A stretch of 64,000 nucleotides of DNA. It comes from Nitrospira sp. GTDB lineage: Bacteria > Nitrospirota > Nitrospiria > Nitrospirales > Nitrospiraceae. The translations under genes and the position numbers were made by a program. The stretch covers positions 3,493,501 through 3,557,500 of the forward strand of contig BQWY01000001.1 of NCBI GenBank assembly GCA_036984305.1, given 5' to 3'. Below the pieces are notes generated by a model. It was given only the letters and a program-made list of their open reading frames with translations. It did no database searches and had not been told where the DNA came from. Positions within the stretch are counted from its first letter, which is position 1. Each line of letters begins with the position of its first letter. Below, one piece after another: positions 45,527-57,600 of the stretch.

Positions 45527-48500
45527 GTGCCATTACAAACGTCACGACTCGTCATGGCCGGGCTCGGCTCGCGTGGCGATGCCCCACCCGACGCAATTCA
45601 ACCCCCGCTGCGCGACGGCGTGCACCTGCGCTGGGAAATGGCACGCGAGCTGGGCTTTCCGTGGTACGGCTTCTTCCTGTTTCGGCGCGAGCACCGCCAT
45701 TCCGAGCAGATCTGTATCGGTCGTGGGACAGCGAACCTCAAACCGGGCCCGTGGCCGTCCACGACCTTGGCCCTCCCCCAAGGCGAATTTTCCAGCGATC
45801 GCCCGCTCCTACTCACGGACGATTTCTCCGTCGCAGGCGTAGTCGAGTTCGATCTCCGCGACCGCCGCTATCTGCGTTTCACGCTGAGTGGCGGCCGAGT
45901 CGCCTCAGCCGTCGAAGTGCGCATCGGCTTTCGCAAAACGCGCACGGCGGGCAAGCCGGTTCGCGTCATCGCGCAATTCGGTGGTGTAGACATCACGCAG
46001 ACAGCGGTGTCCGGTACACCCAGACAAGTCGTAGTCGCGCGCCTCGAAGCTGATGCGATCACTTCGGTGGAATTCAGCAGCGAAGACGCGGCACTGATTG
46101 ATATCTGCTTTACGCCGGTCGATCAGAGCGCCACGTCGGGCTGGAAGCCGCTCAAACGCTTCAAATATCCGCTGGCCTTGCCGGTGCGACACCCGAATTA
46201 CCCCGCAAGTCCCGGCGCAACAGACATGGTGGCATCCCGGAACGAAGCGCTGAGCCGCATTCTCTACGGCCCTTCTGCCCCCTGGTCCGCATCGTTTACC
46301 GAGTTGCACGACACCCTGAGATTGCTGGTGGCCAGCGGACCGGGCGGCGCGCCGATGGCAACCAAACTGTTGCCATCCGTTCCCGGCGTGCCTTCAGCAC
46401 CCAATGGTCCGGTGCCACATCTCGAGGACTCGCCCGCGCTCGATCTCGTCCTGTTGACGACACTAAATCGGGCGATTGCCGAGATGGTCGGCCTGTCTTT
46501 CGTCGATGACACGGCCGCTCCGGGTACGCGCTACGACTATCTCATCGTCGCAAGCTGGATGGGCGCTGGCGGGAATTCCGCGAGCGCCATGCTGAATGAG
46601 ATCGCGACGAATGGTTTTGCGAACATCGATGGATACATCGTGTTCAACAAAGCCGTGGAGCCCACCCCGGCCCTCGCAGCACCCACGGGCCTGCGCAGCT
46701 ACGCGCTGCCGGGCTCAACGCTCGCAGGCCAGGGCAGCACGCTCATTGACGCGACCAACAACGCCGGCCTGCACTGGACCATCTCAATGTCCGGCGGATT
46801 CCTCACGCCCGGCCAATCCGTGATGTATCTGGTCTGGCGCGCTGATTCCGGCAACGGCAACACACCAGCCGCGGCGCCCTTCAATCTGCTGACCAAGTCG
46901 CCGGTGCTGGTGACGGAACCCGTCTTGCCGCCTGGCTCGACACCACAGCGTGCATCAGACTGGCCGCCGTTCCCGCTGCATTTCATCGACATCGGCCTCG
47001 CCGAAGGCTGGTACGGTTATACGACCAGCGGCATCGACATCTTCGGCCGCCACAGCAAGCAGAGCACGAGCGCGAAGTGGTTCCAGTGGAGTCCGGTGCC
47101 AGATCCCGAGCCCTGGTACTACATCAATCCGCCGGCGAATCAACTCGTTCATCCCACTGCCGTAAGGCTTCTCGACAAGTCCCCTCCACCGCCACCCACT
47201 GCGATCGAAGCGTTCGCGCTCGATCCCGCTGATCCCACGGTACTGCGAGATGCTGCATACCAGGCTTGGTTCAACTCGCTGAGCCCGCCAGAACGCCAGT
47301 CCATAGTCGGCTTGCGTGTTCGCTGGCAATGGACCGCGGACCAGATGCGGCAGGCTCCGGATGCCAAAGAGTTTCGGATCTATTTCCAGTCTGGGCGCAC
47401 CAATGTGCTTCTAGGGCGTATTTCCGCTGTCGCCGCCACCAGCGCAACCGAAACAGAGGTGACGACGGACATCGCCACTCCCACGGTGGATAATGCGCTG
47501 ATCGGCGCGTCACTGCGAGTCGGCTCGTTGTCGTTTCCCATCGTGGGCAGCGCTGGCGGCAATCCGCTCAAGGTTCGTGTCACCAACCTCGGTCTCACGG
47601 TCACTGCCGGAACGGTGTCGCTCACCAACGGCTCGCCGAACGTAACGGGTGCGGGCACTACATGGCACGCCGGCATGATCGGCCTGCAGTTCAACGTGGC
47701 CGGCACGCCGGAGAGCTATCGGATTCTCAACGTGGACAATCCGACCACTCTGCGCCTGTCCTCCGTGTATTCCGGGGCCACGGCAGCGGCGCAGAACTAC
47801 ACGGTCTTCGATGTTCGTCCACCGTCGAGCGGAGCGATCACGATCATCATCCCTGAGCGCTACGCGACAGGCTCGGTGTCTGCGACGAACGGTTCGGCCA
47901 CCATCATAGGCGCCGACACACAGTGGGCCGCGCCGCTCGTCGGGATGGTGTTCAAGGTCGAAGGCGACGCCGGCCGCTATCGTGTGGCCGCCGTGAACTC
48001 TCCGACCGAGCTCGTGCTCGATCACGCATACACTGGCCCGACGCGCACCAATCTCACGTACGCGGTCACGTTTCCGCTCTTCACTGACTATCGCGTACCG
48101 ACAAACTGGACCGATCGCACCTACGTCGTCGGCTTCAACGATCACGTACAAGTAATTGTCGACGGTGCGGGCCGGCCGCTGCGCAAATATGAAGTGCTGA
48201 TTCCCGCAACAGGCGACGCATTCCGCGGCGGCGTACCTCTTGTCACGTCACTCGCCGATCCAGTCGCGTACGCGCAGGTGAGCGTCAGCACCGCAGACAA
48301 CCGGCCACATACGCCGGACTCCCCCAAGTGGGCAACAGGACACTTCGGCAATCGGCCTGGCAATGAGGGCAGCGTCGGCAGCATGGCCACAATCTTCCGC
48401 GTTAGGCGCGAGCCGCCACCGCCGCCCGTGCCGCCGCCAGATGCGGAGAAAGTGTTTGCTACACCGGCGGACTATCACAGCAAGTCGTTCTATACGTATC

Positions 48501-49636
48501 GCTGGACACCCGTCGCGCACGTACGCACTCATGTCTTCCGTGCAGTCGACGATGCTGTGTTCCAGGAAGACTGGCGCCATCGGCCGCGGCCGGCAATGAA
48601 TCCCGGCGACTTCAGTCAGTTTCCCCAAGGCGAACCGCGCTGGGACCTGCTGAAGCGCCAGCAGGTGAGCGCCGAGCTCGATCAGCTCAATGGATTCCCG
48701 CAAACACCTGCCGGCAAGGCGCAAGCGCTCGCACGCTATCGCACGCTTTCGAATGATGGGCTGCGTGTTCTCGCCGGACTACCGGACAACGATCGCGCCT
48801 TCACTCAGATCACAACGTACACGCTGGACCCTGAGGACACCGCGAACTTCGATCGCCGCGGCCCGGACAGTCCTGCCAACTACGCGCCCAATCCAGGCCT
48901 GCGAGCCTACATCGACACGCTCGATGGGCGGAGCACGAACCGGTACTTCTATCGCGCAGCATATGTCGATGGCGCGAACAACATCAGCCCACTGAGCCTC
49001 TCGAGCCCACCGGTGTGGCTTCCAAACGTGGTACCGCCACGTTCGCCTGTGTTCACGCGAATCCTCGGCGGCGATCGGTCTGTAATGGTCCGCTGGGCTT
49101 CGAATCGCGAGACCGATCTCGCTGGATATCGCCTCTACCGCGCGGACAACAAGAGCGCTTCAAGAGATTTGCGTCTGATGACGCTGGTTCATGAAGAGCC
49201 CGTTCCTGCCGGGGATCCCGCCGCGCGGCCCGCCGAGGTGTCCTTCACCGATACGCCGGTGCCGGGGCTGCTGACCTTCTACTACCGTCTCGTGGCTGTC
49301 GATTCAGATGACAATGCATCTTCGCCTTCCTCGGCAGTAGCCGGTCGCGCGTATGACGAGAGCCTGCCCGTCGTCCCTGTTCCGGCCGTTGCATGGGTGA
49401 GTACCGCCGGCGTCACGCGCGCGCAGATTACTTGGAACAGCCCGGACGAGACCATGCTCCAGCGCCGCGACCCTGGCCGCTCATGGGTTGAGGTCGCCTC
49501 CTGGCGCCCGCCGGGTGCGTACACGATTCGCGATCCCTTCTCCGAGCCACAGAACACGTACGAGTATCGACTGTGGAGTCGCAAAGCCACGGGAGCCGTC
49601 AGCAAAGGCGCTGGCGTCACGCTCGTGCACGAGTAG
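45527..49636 (+). CDS. Large beta-rich protein with tail-like repeats and FN3-like ends
   Basis: 1369 aa, first gene of a four-gene cassette. No signal peptide or membrane helix is seen. The N-terminus (PPLRDGVHLRWEMARELGFPWYGFFLFRR) is distinctive but unfamiliar. Two tandem repeats at about 695-762 and 782-848 follow the pattern GTVSLTNGS...TW..G..F.V.G....YRI..V..PT.L.L...Y.G, which I know from phage tail and receptor-binding proteins. The C-terminal third has FN3-like sandwiches (about 1170-1270 and 1282-1360). Start codon is GTG 45527 or ATG 45554. Likely a structural or adhesive protein. The next gene starts 9 nt after its stop. Confidence 0.8.
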   Translation: MPLQTSRLVMAGLGSRGDAPPDAIQPPLRDGVHLRWEMARELGFPWYGFFLFRREHRHSEQICIGRGTANLKPGPWPSTTLALPQGEFSSDRPLLLTDDFSVAGVVEFDLRDRRYLRFTLSGGRVASAVEVRIGFRKTRTAGKPVRVIAQFGGVDITQTAVSGTPRQVVVARLEADAITSVEFSSEDAALIDICFTPVDQSATSGWKPLKRFKYPLALPVRHPNYPASPGATDMVASRNEALSRILYGPSAPWSASFTELHDTLRLLVASGPGGAPMATKLLPSVPGVPSAPNGPVPHLEDSPALDLVLLTTLNRAIAEMVGLSFVDDTAAPGTRYDYLIVASWMGAGGNSASAMLNEIATNGFANIDGYIVFNKAVEPTPALAAPTGLRSYALPGSTLAGQGSTLIDATNNAGLHWTISMSGGFLTPGQSVMYLVWRADSGNGNTPAAAPFNLLTKSPVLVTEPVLPPGSTPQRASDWPPFPLHFIDIGLAEGWYGYTTSGIDIFGRHSKQSTSAKWFQWSPVPDPEPWYYINPPANQLVHPTAVRLLDKSPPPPPTAIEAFALDPADPTVLRDAAYQAWFNSLSPPERQSIVGLRVRWQWTADQMRQAPDAKEFRIYFQSGRTNVLLGRISAVAATSATETEVTTDIATPTVDNALIGASLRVGSLSFPIVGSAGGNPLKVRVTNLGLTVTAGTVSLTNGSPNVTGAGTTWHAGMIGLQFNVAGTPESYRILNVDNPTTLRLSSVYSGATAAAQNYTVFDVRPPSSGAITIIIPERYATGSVSATNGSATIIGADTQWAAPLVGMVFKVEGDAGRYRVAAVNSPTELVLDHAYTGPTRTNLTYAVTFPLFTDYRVPTNWTDRTYVVGFNDHVQVIVDGAGRPLRKYEVLIPATGDAFRGGVPLVTSLADPVAYAQVSVSTADNRPHTPDSPKWATGHFGNRPGNEGSVGSMATIFRVRREPPPPPVPPPDAEKVFATPADYHSKSFYTYRWTPVAHVRTHVFRAVDDAVFQEDWRHRPRPAMNPGDFSQFPQGEPRWDLLKRQQVSAELDQLNGFPQTPAGKAQALARYRTLSNDGLRVLAGLPDNDRAFTQITTYTLDPEDTANFDRRGPDSPANYAPNPGLRAYIDTLDGRSTNRYFYRAAYVDGANNISPLSLSSPPVWLPNVVPPRSPVFTRILGGDRSVMVRWASNRETDLAGYRLYRADNKSASRDLRLMTLVHEEPVPAGDPAARPAEVSFTDTPVPGLLTFYYRLVAVDSDDNASSPSSAVAGRAYDESLPVVPVPAVAWVSTAGVTRAQITWNSPDETMLQRRDPGRSWVEVASWRPPGAYTIRDPFSEPQNTYEYRLWSRKATGAVSKGAGVTLVHE

Positions 49637-49645
49637 GAGCGAGAC

Positions 49646-51619
49646 ATGCCGGACATCGCAACGTTGAAGGCGCGTTACTTTCTCGGGGCCGTTGACGCCG
49701 ATCCGCCGACCGAGCCAGTACCCAGCACGTTCGACAACTGCAAGGTCACGCCGCTCATAGACGCATCGAGCTACAACGCGGAGCTCGAAGCGGCGCTCGC
49801 CACCGTAGGCACCGGACCCGATGCAGCCTCCAATGCAGGGCACTTCATCCTGCTGCACAACTGGTGGCTCGGACTCTCAGGGGGCGACTACAAAGGCATC
49901 AAGGGCATCGGTGGCTCGAATGGTCCGACGGTCATCAGCTCCGATCCCTACTTTCTCGATGGCCCACCCGATCCAGGTCCGCCACCCACCGGCGGCACGC
50001 GCAAGCTACTCGACATCCTGAAGGACAAGGCGCGTGTCGGTGTCGACGTGCGTGTGCTCGGCTGGATCAGCATCGGAATCATGGGCGATTCCATCTACAA
50101 CTTCTTCGCCAACCTTATCTCGTACGACATTCCTTACAGCAGCGTGAATGCGCAGACGATGCAGTCGATCGCCGACCTGCGCGCGGACGACACGTTGCGC
50201 CCTCACATGAACGCGGTCCTGAACACGATCGGCCACACCGCTGCCGCAACTCATACCAAATTCGTAGTCATCGGCACGAATGCGAAGACGGTGGGATTCA
50301 CGGGTGGCCTCGATTGCACCAACATACGCTGGGCGCATCCGACGCATCCGAAGGCAGGAGAATTCTGGCACGACGTCATGACCAAGATCGAAGGCCCCGC
50401 GATGCAGGCGCTATACGACTGGTTCAAGGATATGTGGTCGGAAAATCTAAAGCGCTCCGTGACGCGCTTCCATTTCGAAGGCAAGGAGATGCCGAGCTTC
50501 CTGCCACGCACGCCAGTGCTGCCGGCACGGGCACTGCCTCCAGATCCACAGCCAGAGAACCACTCGGTGCAGAGCCTGCGCACCGTGCCGAAGTTCAACT
50601 ACAAGTGGTACAACTGCCTGCCCCAGAATCCGCCGGCCTCCTTCGCTCCGCAAGGCCTGTTCGAGATTCGTGCCGCGCTCCGCAAGGCACTGCGTGCGGC
50701 CGACACCTACATCTATATGGAAGACCAGACTTTCTGGTCTCGTGAAGTCTTCGACTGGGTGAACGAAGCAATCAAGAATAGTCCGGATCTGCGCGTCATT
50801 CTCCTCACCAACGGGCGAACAGATCCGCTCGATCCGGAGTTCGCAGGCGGCCATCTTACCGGCGCGATTAATCACCATCTGCTCAAGGATCTGACGCCGG
50901 CTCAGATCGACCGCGTGCGCTTCTACAAACGCATGCTCGGCGACATTCCCGCGACCGACGATGCGGGCAACCCCCTCACCATCGATGTCATCTCCGCCGC
51001 AATGGTGGACGGCAAGTGCCACCTCGCCCTGTCGGAGATCTCGAGCGTCAACATTCCAGAGAACAAGATCAGAGCGCAGAACTTGGTGCTCGGCAACGCG
51101 GGGGGCACTCACAGGATCGTCGGCAATCCGGCAATCACGAAGAACAATCCCGTCGTCGTGGCCGTGAATCCCGTTGGTGGCGCGTGCCCGGTGCCGGGAA
51201 CGTACGCATTCGGGCAGCGACTTGGCATGGTCATTCATACGAAGAGCACGCTTATCGACGATGCGTGGGCGTTCATCGGCTCAGCGAACATCATGCGCCG
51301 CTCGCTATACTCGGACTACGAGCACTGCATCGCCATGCTCGATCCGGCGGAGATTCTGGTGAGGGACTACCGTTCGGCGCTGTGGTCAGATCACTTCCGA
51401 CATCCTACCCCTTCGGACTTCAACGACATCCAGGCGGGTCTGCATGCCTGGGAGTCCAGCTGGTTTGCTGCCGGTGCCGCGCCTGCCCGGCCGGAGCTTC
51501 TCGAGCCCATTGCGCTGCCGATGGAGCCGGATCTGCTGCTCACGGATGAACAGAAGACGAAATACAACGAGTACGAAGATGTTGACTCGCGCGAACCCTG
51601 GGGAGGGCTCTGCCCATGA
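49646..51619 (+). CDS. Phospholipase D superfamily protein
   Basis: 657 aa. The second HKD site is canonical: HTKSTLID (His531, Lys533, Asp538) followed by GSAN. The first half-site reads HTKFVVIG (His203, Lys205) followed by GGLD; the usual aspartate is missing. Both halves of the bilobed PLD fold are recognisable by DVRVLGW, FTGGLDCTN and YIYMEDQTFW. Substrate is open: phospholipid, nucleic acid or other phosphodiester. No signal peptide. Its stop overlaps the start of the giant gene by 4 nt. Confidence 0.85.
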   Translation: MPDIATLKARYFLGAVDADPPTEPVPSTFDNCKVTPLIDASSYNAELEAALATVGTGPDAASNAGHFILLHNWWLGLSGGDYKGIKGIGGSNGPTVISSDPYFLDGPPDPGPPPTGGTRKLLDILKDKARVGVDVRVLGWISIGIMGDSIYNFFANLISYDIPYSSVNAQTMQSIADLRADDTLRPHMNAVLNTIGHTAAATHTKFVVIGTNAKTVGFTGGLDCTNIRWAHPTHPKAGEFWHDVMTKIEGPAMQALYDWFKDMWSENLKRSVTRFHFEGKEMPSFLPRTPVLPARALPPDPQPENHSVQSLRTVPKFNYKWYNCLPQNPPASFAPQGLFEIRAALRKALRAADTYIYMEDQTFWSREVFDWVNEAIKNSPDLRVILLTNGRTDPLDPEFAGGHLTGAINHHLLKDLTPAQIDRVRFYKRMLGDIPATDDAGNPLTIDVISAAMVDGKCHLALSEISSVNIPENKIRAQNLVLGNAGGTHRIVGNPAITKNNPVVVAVNPVGGACPVPGTYAFGQRLGMVIHTKSTLIDDAWAFIGSANIMRRSLYSDYEHCIAMLDPAEILVRDYRSALWSDHFRHPTPSDFNDIQAGLHAWESSWFAAGAAPARPELLEPIALPMEPDLLLTDEQKTKYNEYEDVDSREPWGGLCP

Positions 51620-54600
51620 ACCAGCAGGAGCTCACTCCAGTCTTCGTCAACATCGGGCAGCTCGCGAAGTGGCCCGCGTTTCTGCCGCAGATCCAGGACG
51701 GCTCAATATTAGAGCACGTGTGGGCGCAGGCCTTCGAATCGTCGGCCTCACCCGATCTGGTGCAGGCGAAGACGACGCTCTTCATCGACAAGGAGATCGT
51801 GCTCGGAATTCCCGGCCTCGACGCGGTTGCGCTGACCGTGGCCGCGGGTTCGGGCGGCACGATCATTCCGCTCGAAGTGGAAGTATTCCCGGAGCTCTTC
51901 ATCCGCATCAGCGACGTGCCGCTCGCGTTGCGCCTCAAGATGGACTTGTTCCGCCCCGTGCGGCCCGTTGGCACGCCCCAGCCCGGTCAGCCGCGGCAGT
52001 TCGAGATTGATCCCGACAAGAACTTCGTCGACATCCAGCTCGCTCGCGTCACGCTCGAAATAAATGCCGATGGAGGCATCAACATCCAGGTGAACGGCGG
52101 CATTGATTTGCCACCGTGCATGCTCGGCGAGAGCAACATCGTCATCGAGGCGAAAGGTATCACGCTGCACCTCGATCCGGACTCGCCGCCGGCCGGCAAA
52201 CCGGTCGGCTGGCGCGGAATTCACATCGGGTCGGCCGCGCTGTATCTGCCGGGCGAGCTCGCAGGCGTCGTCGGCAATCTGTCGCTGACCGATGCTTACA
52301 TCGGCAATGGCGGCTTCTCGGGCACGGTTGGCAGCACGTGGACGCCGGCTCTCACGGCCAGCCTCTTCGGCATGCAGTTCTCGCTGAAGCAGGTGTCTCT
52401 CACGTTCGTGCAGAACTCGCTCACCACCGGATCGATCATCGGCGATGCGACGCTGCCCTTCTTCGATGCGCCGCTCGAAGTGGAAATCTGCCCGAACATG
52501 AATGGGCCCTTCCTCGTGCGGCTCACGAGCCCCGGCGGGCTGGTCACGCTCACGAAGCCCGGCATCCTCAGCCTCGCCGTGGAGAACCTCGGATTCAAGG
52601 TCGACAGCGGGCTCTTCACCGTCATGCTGAGCGGCAAGATCACACCGCTGGTCGGCGGGCTCGACTGGCCCGCCTTCACCGTGCGTGAGCTCTCGATCGA
52701 TTCGCAGGGACACGTGCATGTCGATGGCGGCTGGCTCGATCTGCCGAACCAGTCCGCGCTCGACTTCCACGGCTTCAAGCTCGAAATCACCAAGATCGGC
52801 TTCGGCAACAGCGAAGACGGCGGCAAGTGGATCGGCTTCTCCGGCGGGCTGAAGCTCGTCGACGGACTCTCGGCCGGGGCTTCGGTCGAGGGCCTGCGCA
52901 TCACCTGGTACGACGATGGGCGGCCGGTGGGTGTCTCCCTGAACGGCGTGGGCATTGAGCTGCTGATTCCCTCGACGCTACGGCTGAAGGGCGCCATTTC
53001 CTATCGCGATCTGATGGTCGGCTCCGAGCACGTGCATCGCTTCGATGGTCGCATCAAGCTTGAGCTCCTCGCGCTCGACTTCAGTGTCGATGCCACGCTT
53101 GTCGTCGGGACGGCAACCGGCCCGCAGGGTCAGTACACCTTCCTCGCGATCTATCTTGATGTCGAGCTTCCCGCGGGCATTCCGCTCGGACCAACAGGCA
53201 TCGGCCTTTACGGCATGGCGGGCCTTTTCGCAATGAGCATGGAGCCCGACAAGCACCCGGACGAAGAATGGTACGGCATCGGTCCTGGCGAAGGCTGGTA
53301 CCACCGCGGCACCGTGGGCGTCACGGACCTCGCGACGAAGTGGGTGAACCGCCGCGGCAGCCTCGCGCTTGGCGCGGGCGTCACGCTCGGAACCGTGGCA
53401 GACAATGGTTTCTGCTTCTCCGGCAAGATGCTGCTGGTCCTGGTGTTCCCCGGCCCGATCCTGATGATCGAGGGCAAGGCGAACATCCTGCGCGAGCGTT
53501 CGGCGCTCGACGAAGAGCCCATCTTCCGCGCGCTCGCCGTGCTGGACGGCCGGGCCGGCACCCTGCTCTTCGGCCTCGACGCGCAATACAAGTACGGCAC
53601 GGGCGGCGAGCTCATCGACATTCGCGGCAGCGTCGAAGCGTTCTTCAGCTTCGTCGATGCGAGCGCGTGGCATCTGTACCTTGGCGTGCGCGACCCGCGC
53701 GAGAAACGCATCCGCGCGCAGATCCTGAATCTCTTCGAAGCCAATGCGTACTTCATGCTTGACGCGCGCCAGCTCGCGATGGGCGCGTGGGTCGGCTACG
53801 ACAAGTCCTGGAAGTTCGGCCCGCTCAAGGTGACCGTGGAGGCCTGGATCGAAGGCAACGCGGTGCTCAGCTGGAAGCCGGTGCATCTCACCGGCGATCT
53901 GTGGCTGCATGGCAAGGCGGAGCTGTCCGTGTTCGGCTTCGGGCTTGGCTTGAGTGTCGACGCGCGCTTCCAGGCGGAAGTGTTCGATCCCTTCCACTTG
54001 CTCGCGAGCTTCTCGGTCGGCATCAACCTGCCGTGGCCGCTGCCGGATTTCAGCGCCACCATCAAGCTGGAGTGGGGCCCGGACCCGGTCAATCCGCCGC
54101 TGCCGATGCCGCTCAAGGAAATTGCAATCGAGCATTTCAAGGTGACAGAGAGCTGGCCACTGCCGCGCAGTGGCGCCACGCCTTTGCTGCTACCGAACTA
54201 CGATACCGATGGGGATGGCTTCCGAAGCGATCCAACACCACCCTTCGCGACACAAGTGCTCGCACCGGCACCGGCCTACGCACCGGTCGTGCCGCTTGAC
54301 TCACGTCCGCACATCACGTTTGGGCGCTCCGTCCACGATGCCGCGCTCGTCGGAGTGAATGCACTGCCGGTGATCCCCGCCTACGAGCGCATCGGTGATC
54401 CGCAAAAGAACCAAGGGCCGGTTCAGGCCAAATACCTGCTGACCGAAGTCGCGCTCGACAAGTGGGCGGGCAGCGGCTGGACTGCCGTTGCGCGCAAAGG
54501 CACGACAGCGAATCCGCCCGGTGTCGAAGCGATGTTCGGCTCCTGGGCGCCGATGCCGGCCATGCCTGATGGCAACGGCGAGAACACCGGACAGGTGAAA

Positions 54601-57600
54601 CTCTGGCTCTGGTCGAAGTCTGGATTCGACTACTCGCGGCACAGCGGCCGCGCGTGGGAAGACTGGTTCACGGATCGCTTCGACGGTTATCCATGCCCGC
54701 CCCCGCTGCGGGATCGCACCGTCTGCTGCAACCTCGAAGGTGTCGACCCCGAGAGGCTGATCACCGCGCCCTGGCAATGCCCGAACACGCCGGAGATCCT
54801 GCTGTTGTGGGTGAATCCCAAGATCCTGCACGTCGATATTCTGCCTAGGTCGATCCAGGGCAAAACGCACGCGCTGTGTTTCACCGAGCCGGGGCCAATC
54901 AACGACTGGGGCCCGACGCTCTTCATCCAGTTCCCGGTGGCGCCAGTCAAGGGCGCGCGGATCACTGTCGTCTCGCAGGGCGACACGCGCATCGAAGCGC
55001 TCGCCTTCGATGCGGACGGCCAGCAGTTCGGCACATTCACGCCGGTGAACAACGTCATCGTCGTGAAGGGCAAGACGTGCACCAGCGTCGTCGTCCGCAG
55101 CCCGAAGAAGTTCTGCGTGCTTGAGGTATGCGTCGTCATCGGCCCAAGCAAGGAAGATCTGCAGGCGCTCGAAGACATGATCCAGCACGCGCAGGATGAG
55201 CTCGCGCGCTGGTCGCAGAAGGGTGCGGTGTTAGAGCCCTTCACGACGTACCGGCTGAAAGTCGTCACGCGCATCGAGACGACAGACGATCCGATCGGCG
55301 ACTTCGATCACACCGAGTTCGGCTACTTCAGAACCGAAGGTCCGCCGGGGCTCGTTAATCCCTCGACGCCCATCGGCTCGCCGGGCGAATTCCAGAGCGC
55401 GCTGCGCGACCTCAACCGCTACGTGCGGCAGACAATTCCGCGCACGGTGGCTGGCGCGGACGAGAAACCGTCGTTGCCGCGGCCCGTGTATCGCGGCTAC
55501 GACGTCGGCGTCGAGTTCAATGAGGACTACGTCGACCTCATGTATCGCATCAGCCGGCGCGATCTCGGGCTCTACCTCTTCGACAACAACAATCGCCCGG
55601 TGCGGGACGCGCGCGGGCGGCTCATTGCCCTGACAAACCGGTGGGGTACTGCGGAAACGCTTGCGCTCACGCAGACCGACACACACTGGATCAGCACGAT
55701 CAACGCCACCGCGTGCGTGAAGCTCGACACCACGGGCATCCCACACTCGGTGACACTGACTTCCGCAAACGAAGCGCAAGTGCTCTCGGCCGATACGCTA
55801 TACGAAGCGCGGCTCGTGCCCCTGTTGCTGCATGACTCATTCGCGACGCCCGCACTCGGCGCGACGATCGATGGGCCTGCCGGCACACTCGACGGCTGGG
55901 TTGTCCTCGACGAAGGCACGAACGACGCGCCTTCGCACTGGGAGATTCGTGAAGCTGGCGTACCGTCGGCACGATACATCGTGCAAACCCGCAACACATG
56001 GGGCGGAACGGTGGACGGCGGGGACCCGGTGAAGCCCGGTGCGCTGCTGTTGCGCGCGGACAATCCAGCCTTGCCAGCCGATCACGCCGAACAGCCAGGC
56101 AACTGGACCGATTATCGCCTCAACGTGTACGTGCGTTCGGAGGACGACGACGCGATCGGTGTGGTGTTCCGCTTCGTCGACCGCTACTGGCACTACCGCT
56201 TCGTGATGGATCGCGAGCGCCGTTATCGCCGGCTACTGCGGATTGCCGCTGGAACGACGACCGTGCTCGCAGAGGACGACTTCATCTATCAGAAGGATCA
56301 GGATTATCTGATCACGGTCGAGGCCATAGGCGGCTCGCTCCGCATCCACCAGGACCGGGAACCCGTGTTCGCTGCGGAAGATGCGAGCATAAGCCACGGC
56401 CGCATCGGCTTCTACTGCTGGGGGAACCAGGGCGCGCGCTTCAGCGACGTCACCGTCGATGACTATCGCGCCGCTGCGCCCGTGCCTTACCGATTCAAGT
56501 TTACAACGTCCTCGTTCGTGAACTTCTTCCATCACCTGCACAGCTATCAGGACGAGACGTGGCGCGTCGATCTCCCCGCCGGCACGGACATCGCGCCGGA
56601 AGTCGCGCACGCGGTCGCTCCCGGACCGGTGATTGCCGAGCCCGAGGCCCGCGCGTATGAAGCCCTGGTGGGCAAAATCAGCGCCGCTGCCGACGCGCCG
56701 CCTGAGGCAACCGAAACGCGCGTGAGTCGCGTGGATCAGGATGGAAATGCCCTCGCGCTTTGGATCGAAAGCCCGGAACCCATCGACTGGGCCCGCACCG
56801 ACATCTTGGTCGCGAGTGTGGCGCGCTCCGTGGAGGCGCCGTCCGTGCCCAGCGTTCTGAAGCTTACCGATGTGACATTCGCTCACACACCGGCAGCCGA
56901 CGATGAATCCGTCACGCTGCTGTTCCGGAACGCCGTGAGTCCCTCGGACTGGGCGATTCAGCATCGGCGTGTGCCGGGCCCGCTGACGATGCCTACAGAA
57001 GGCGCGCTGCTCTTCCGCGACGATTTCGCCGGAGAGGACCGCGGCCTGCTCTTCCACGAAACGTTCGGCTCGAATGCGCTCGATCACTATCAGATCGTCG
57101 ACGAAGGCTCGCAGCTCGGCCCGTCAATCTGGAGCGTGAGCGGCGGACAAATCCATCAGACGAGCAACGTGTATGGCGGCTCGGTAGCAGCCTCCGATGC
57201 GGCGAAGCCGGGAACCTACGCCATCGTCGGGCGCGGTGACTGGCGCGACATCCGTGTGCGCGCCACACTCAGCGCGCAGGACAACGATAGCATCGGCATC
57301 GCGTTCCGCTGGAAGGACAGCGACAACTATTACCGCTTCTCCATGGATGCCGAGCGGAGCTTCCGACGGCTCGTGAAGAAAATGAATGGCGTCGTCTCCG
57401 TACTCTGGGAAGACGCGGTCGCCTATGCGCTAAATCAGACGTATGACATTGACGTCGTGGCCGTCGGCGATCGGCTGATCGGCTATCTGAACAACCAGCT
57501 GCTGTTCAACGTGCGTGACGCGGAACTGCAGCAGGGCCAGGTTGGGCTCTATTGCTGGGCGAATCAATCTGCTCACTTCCATGCGCTCGACGTCGAACGC

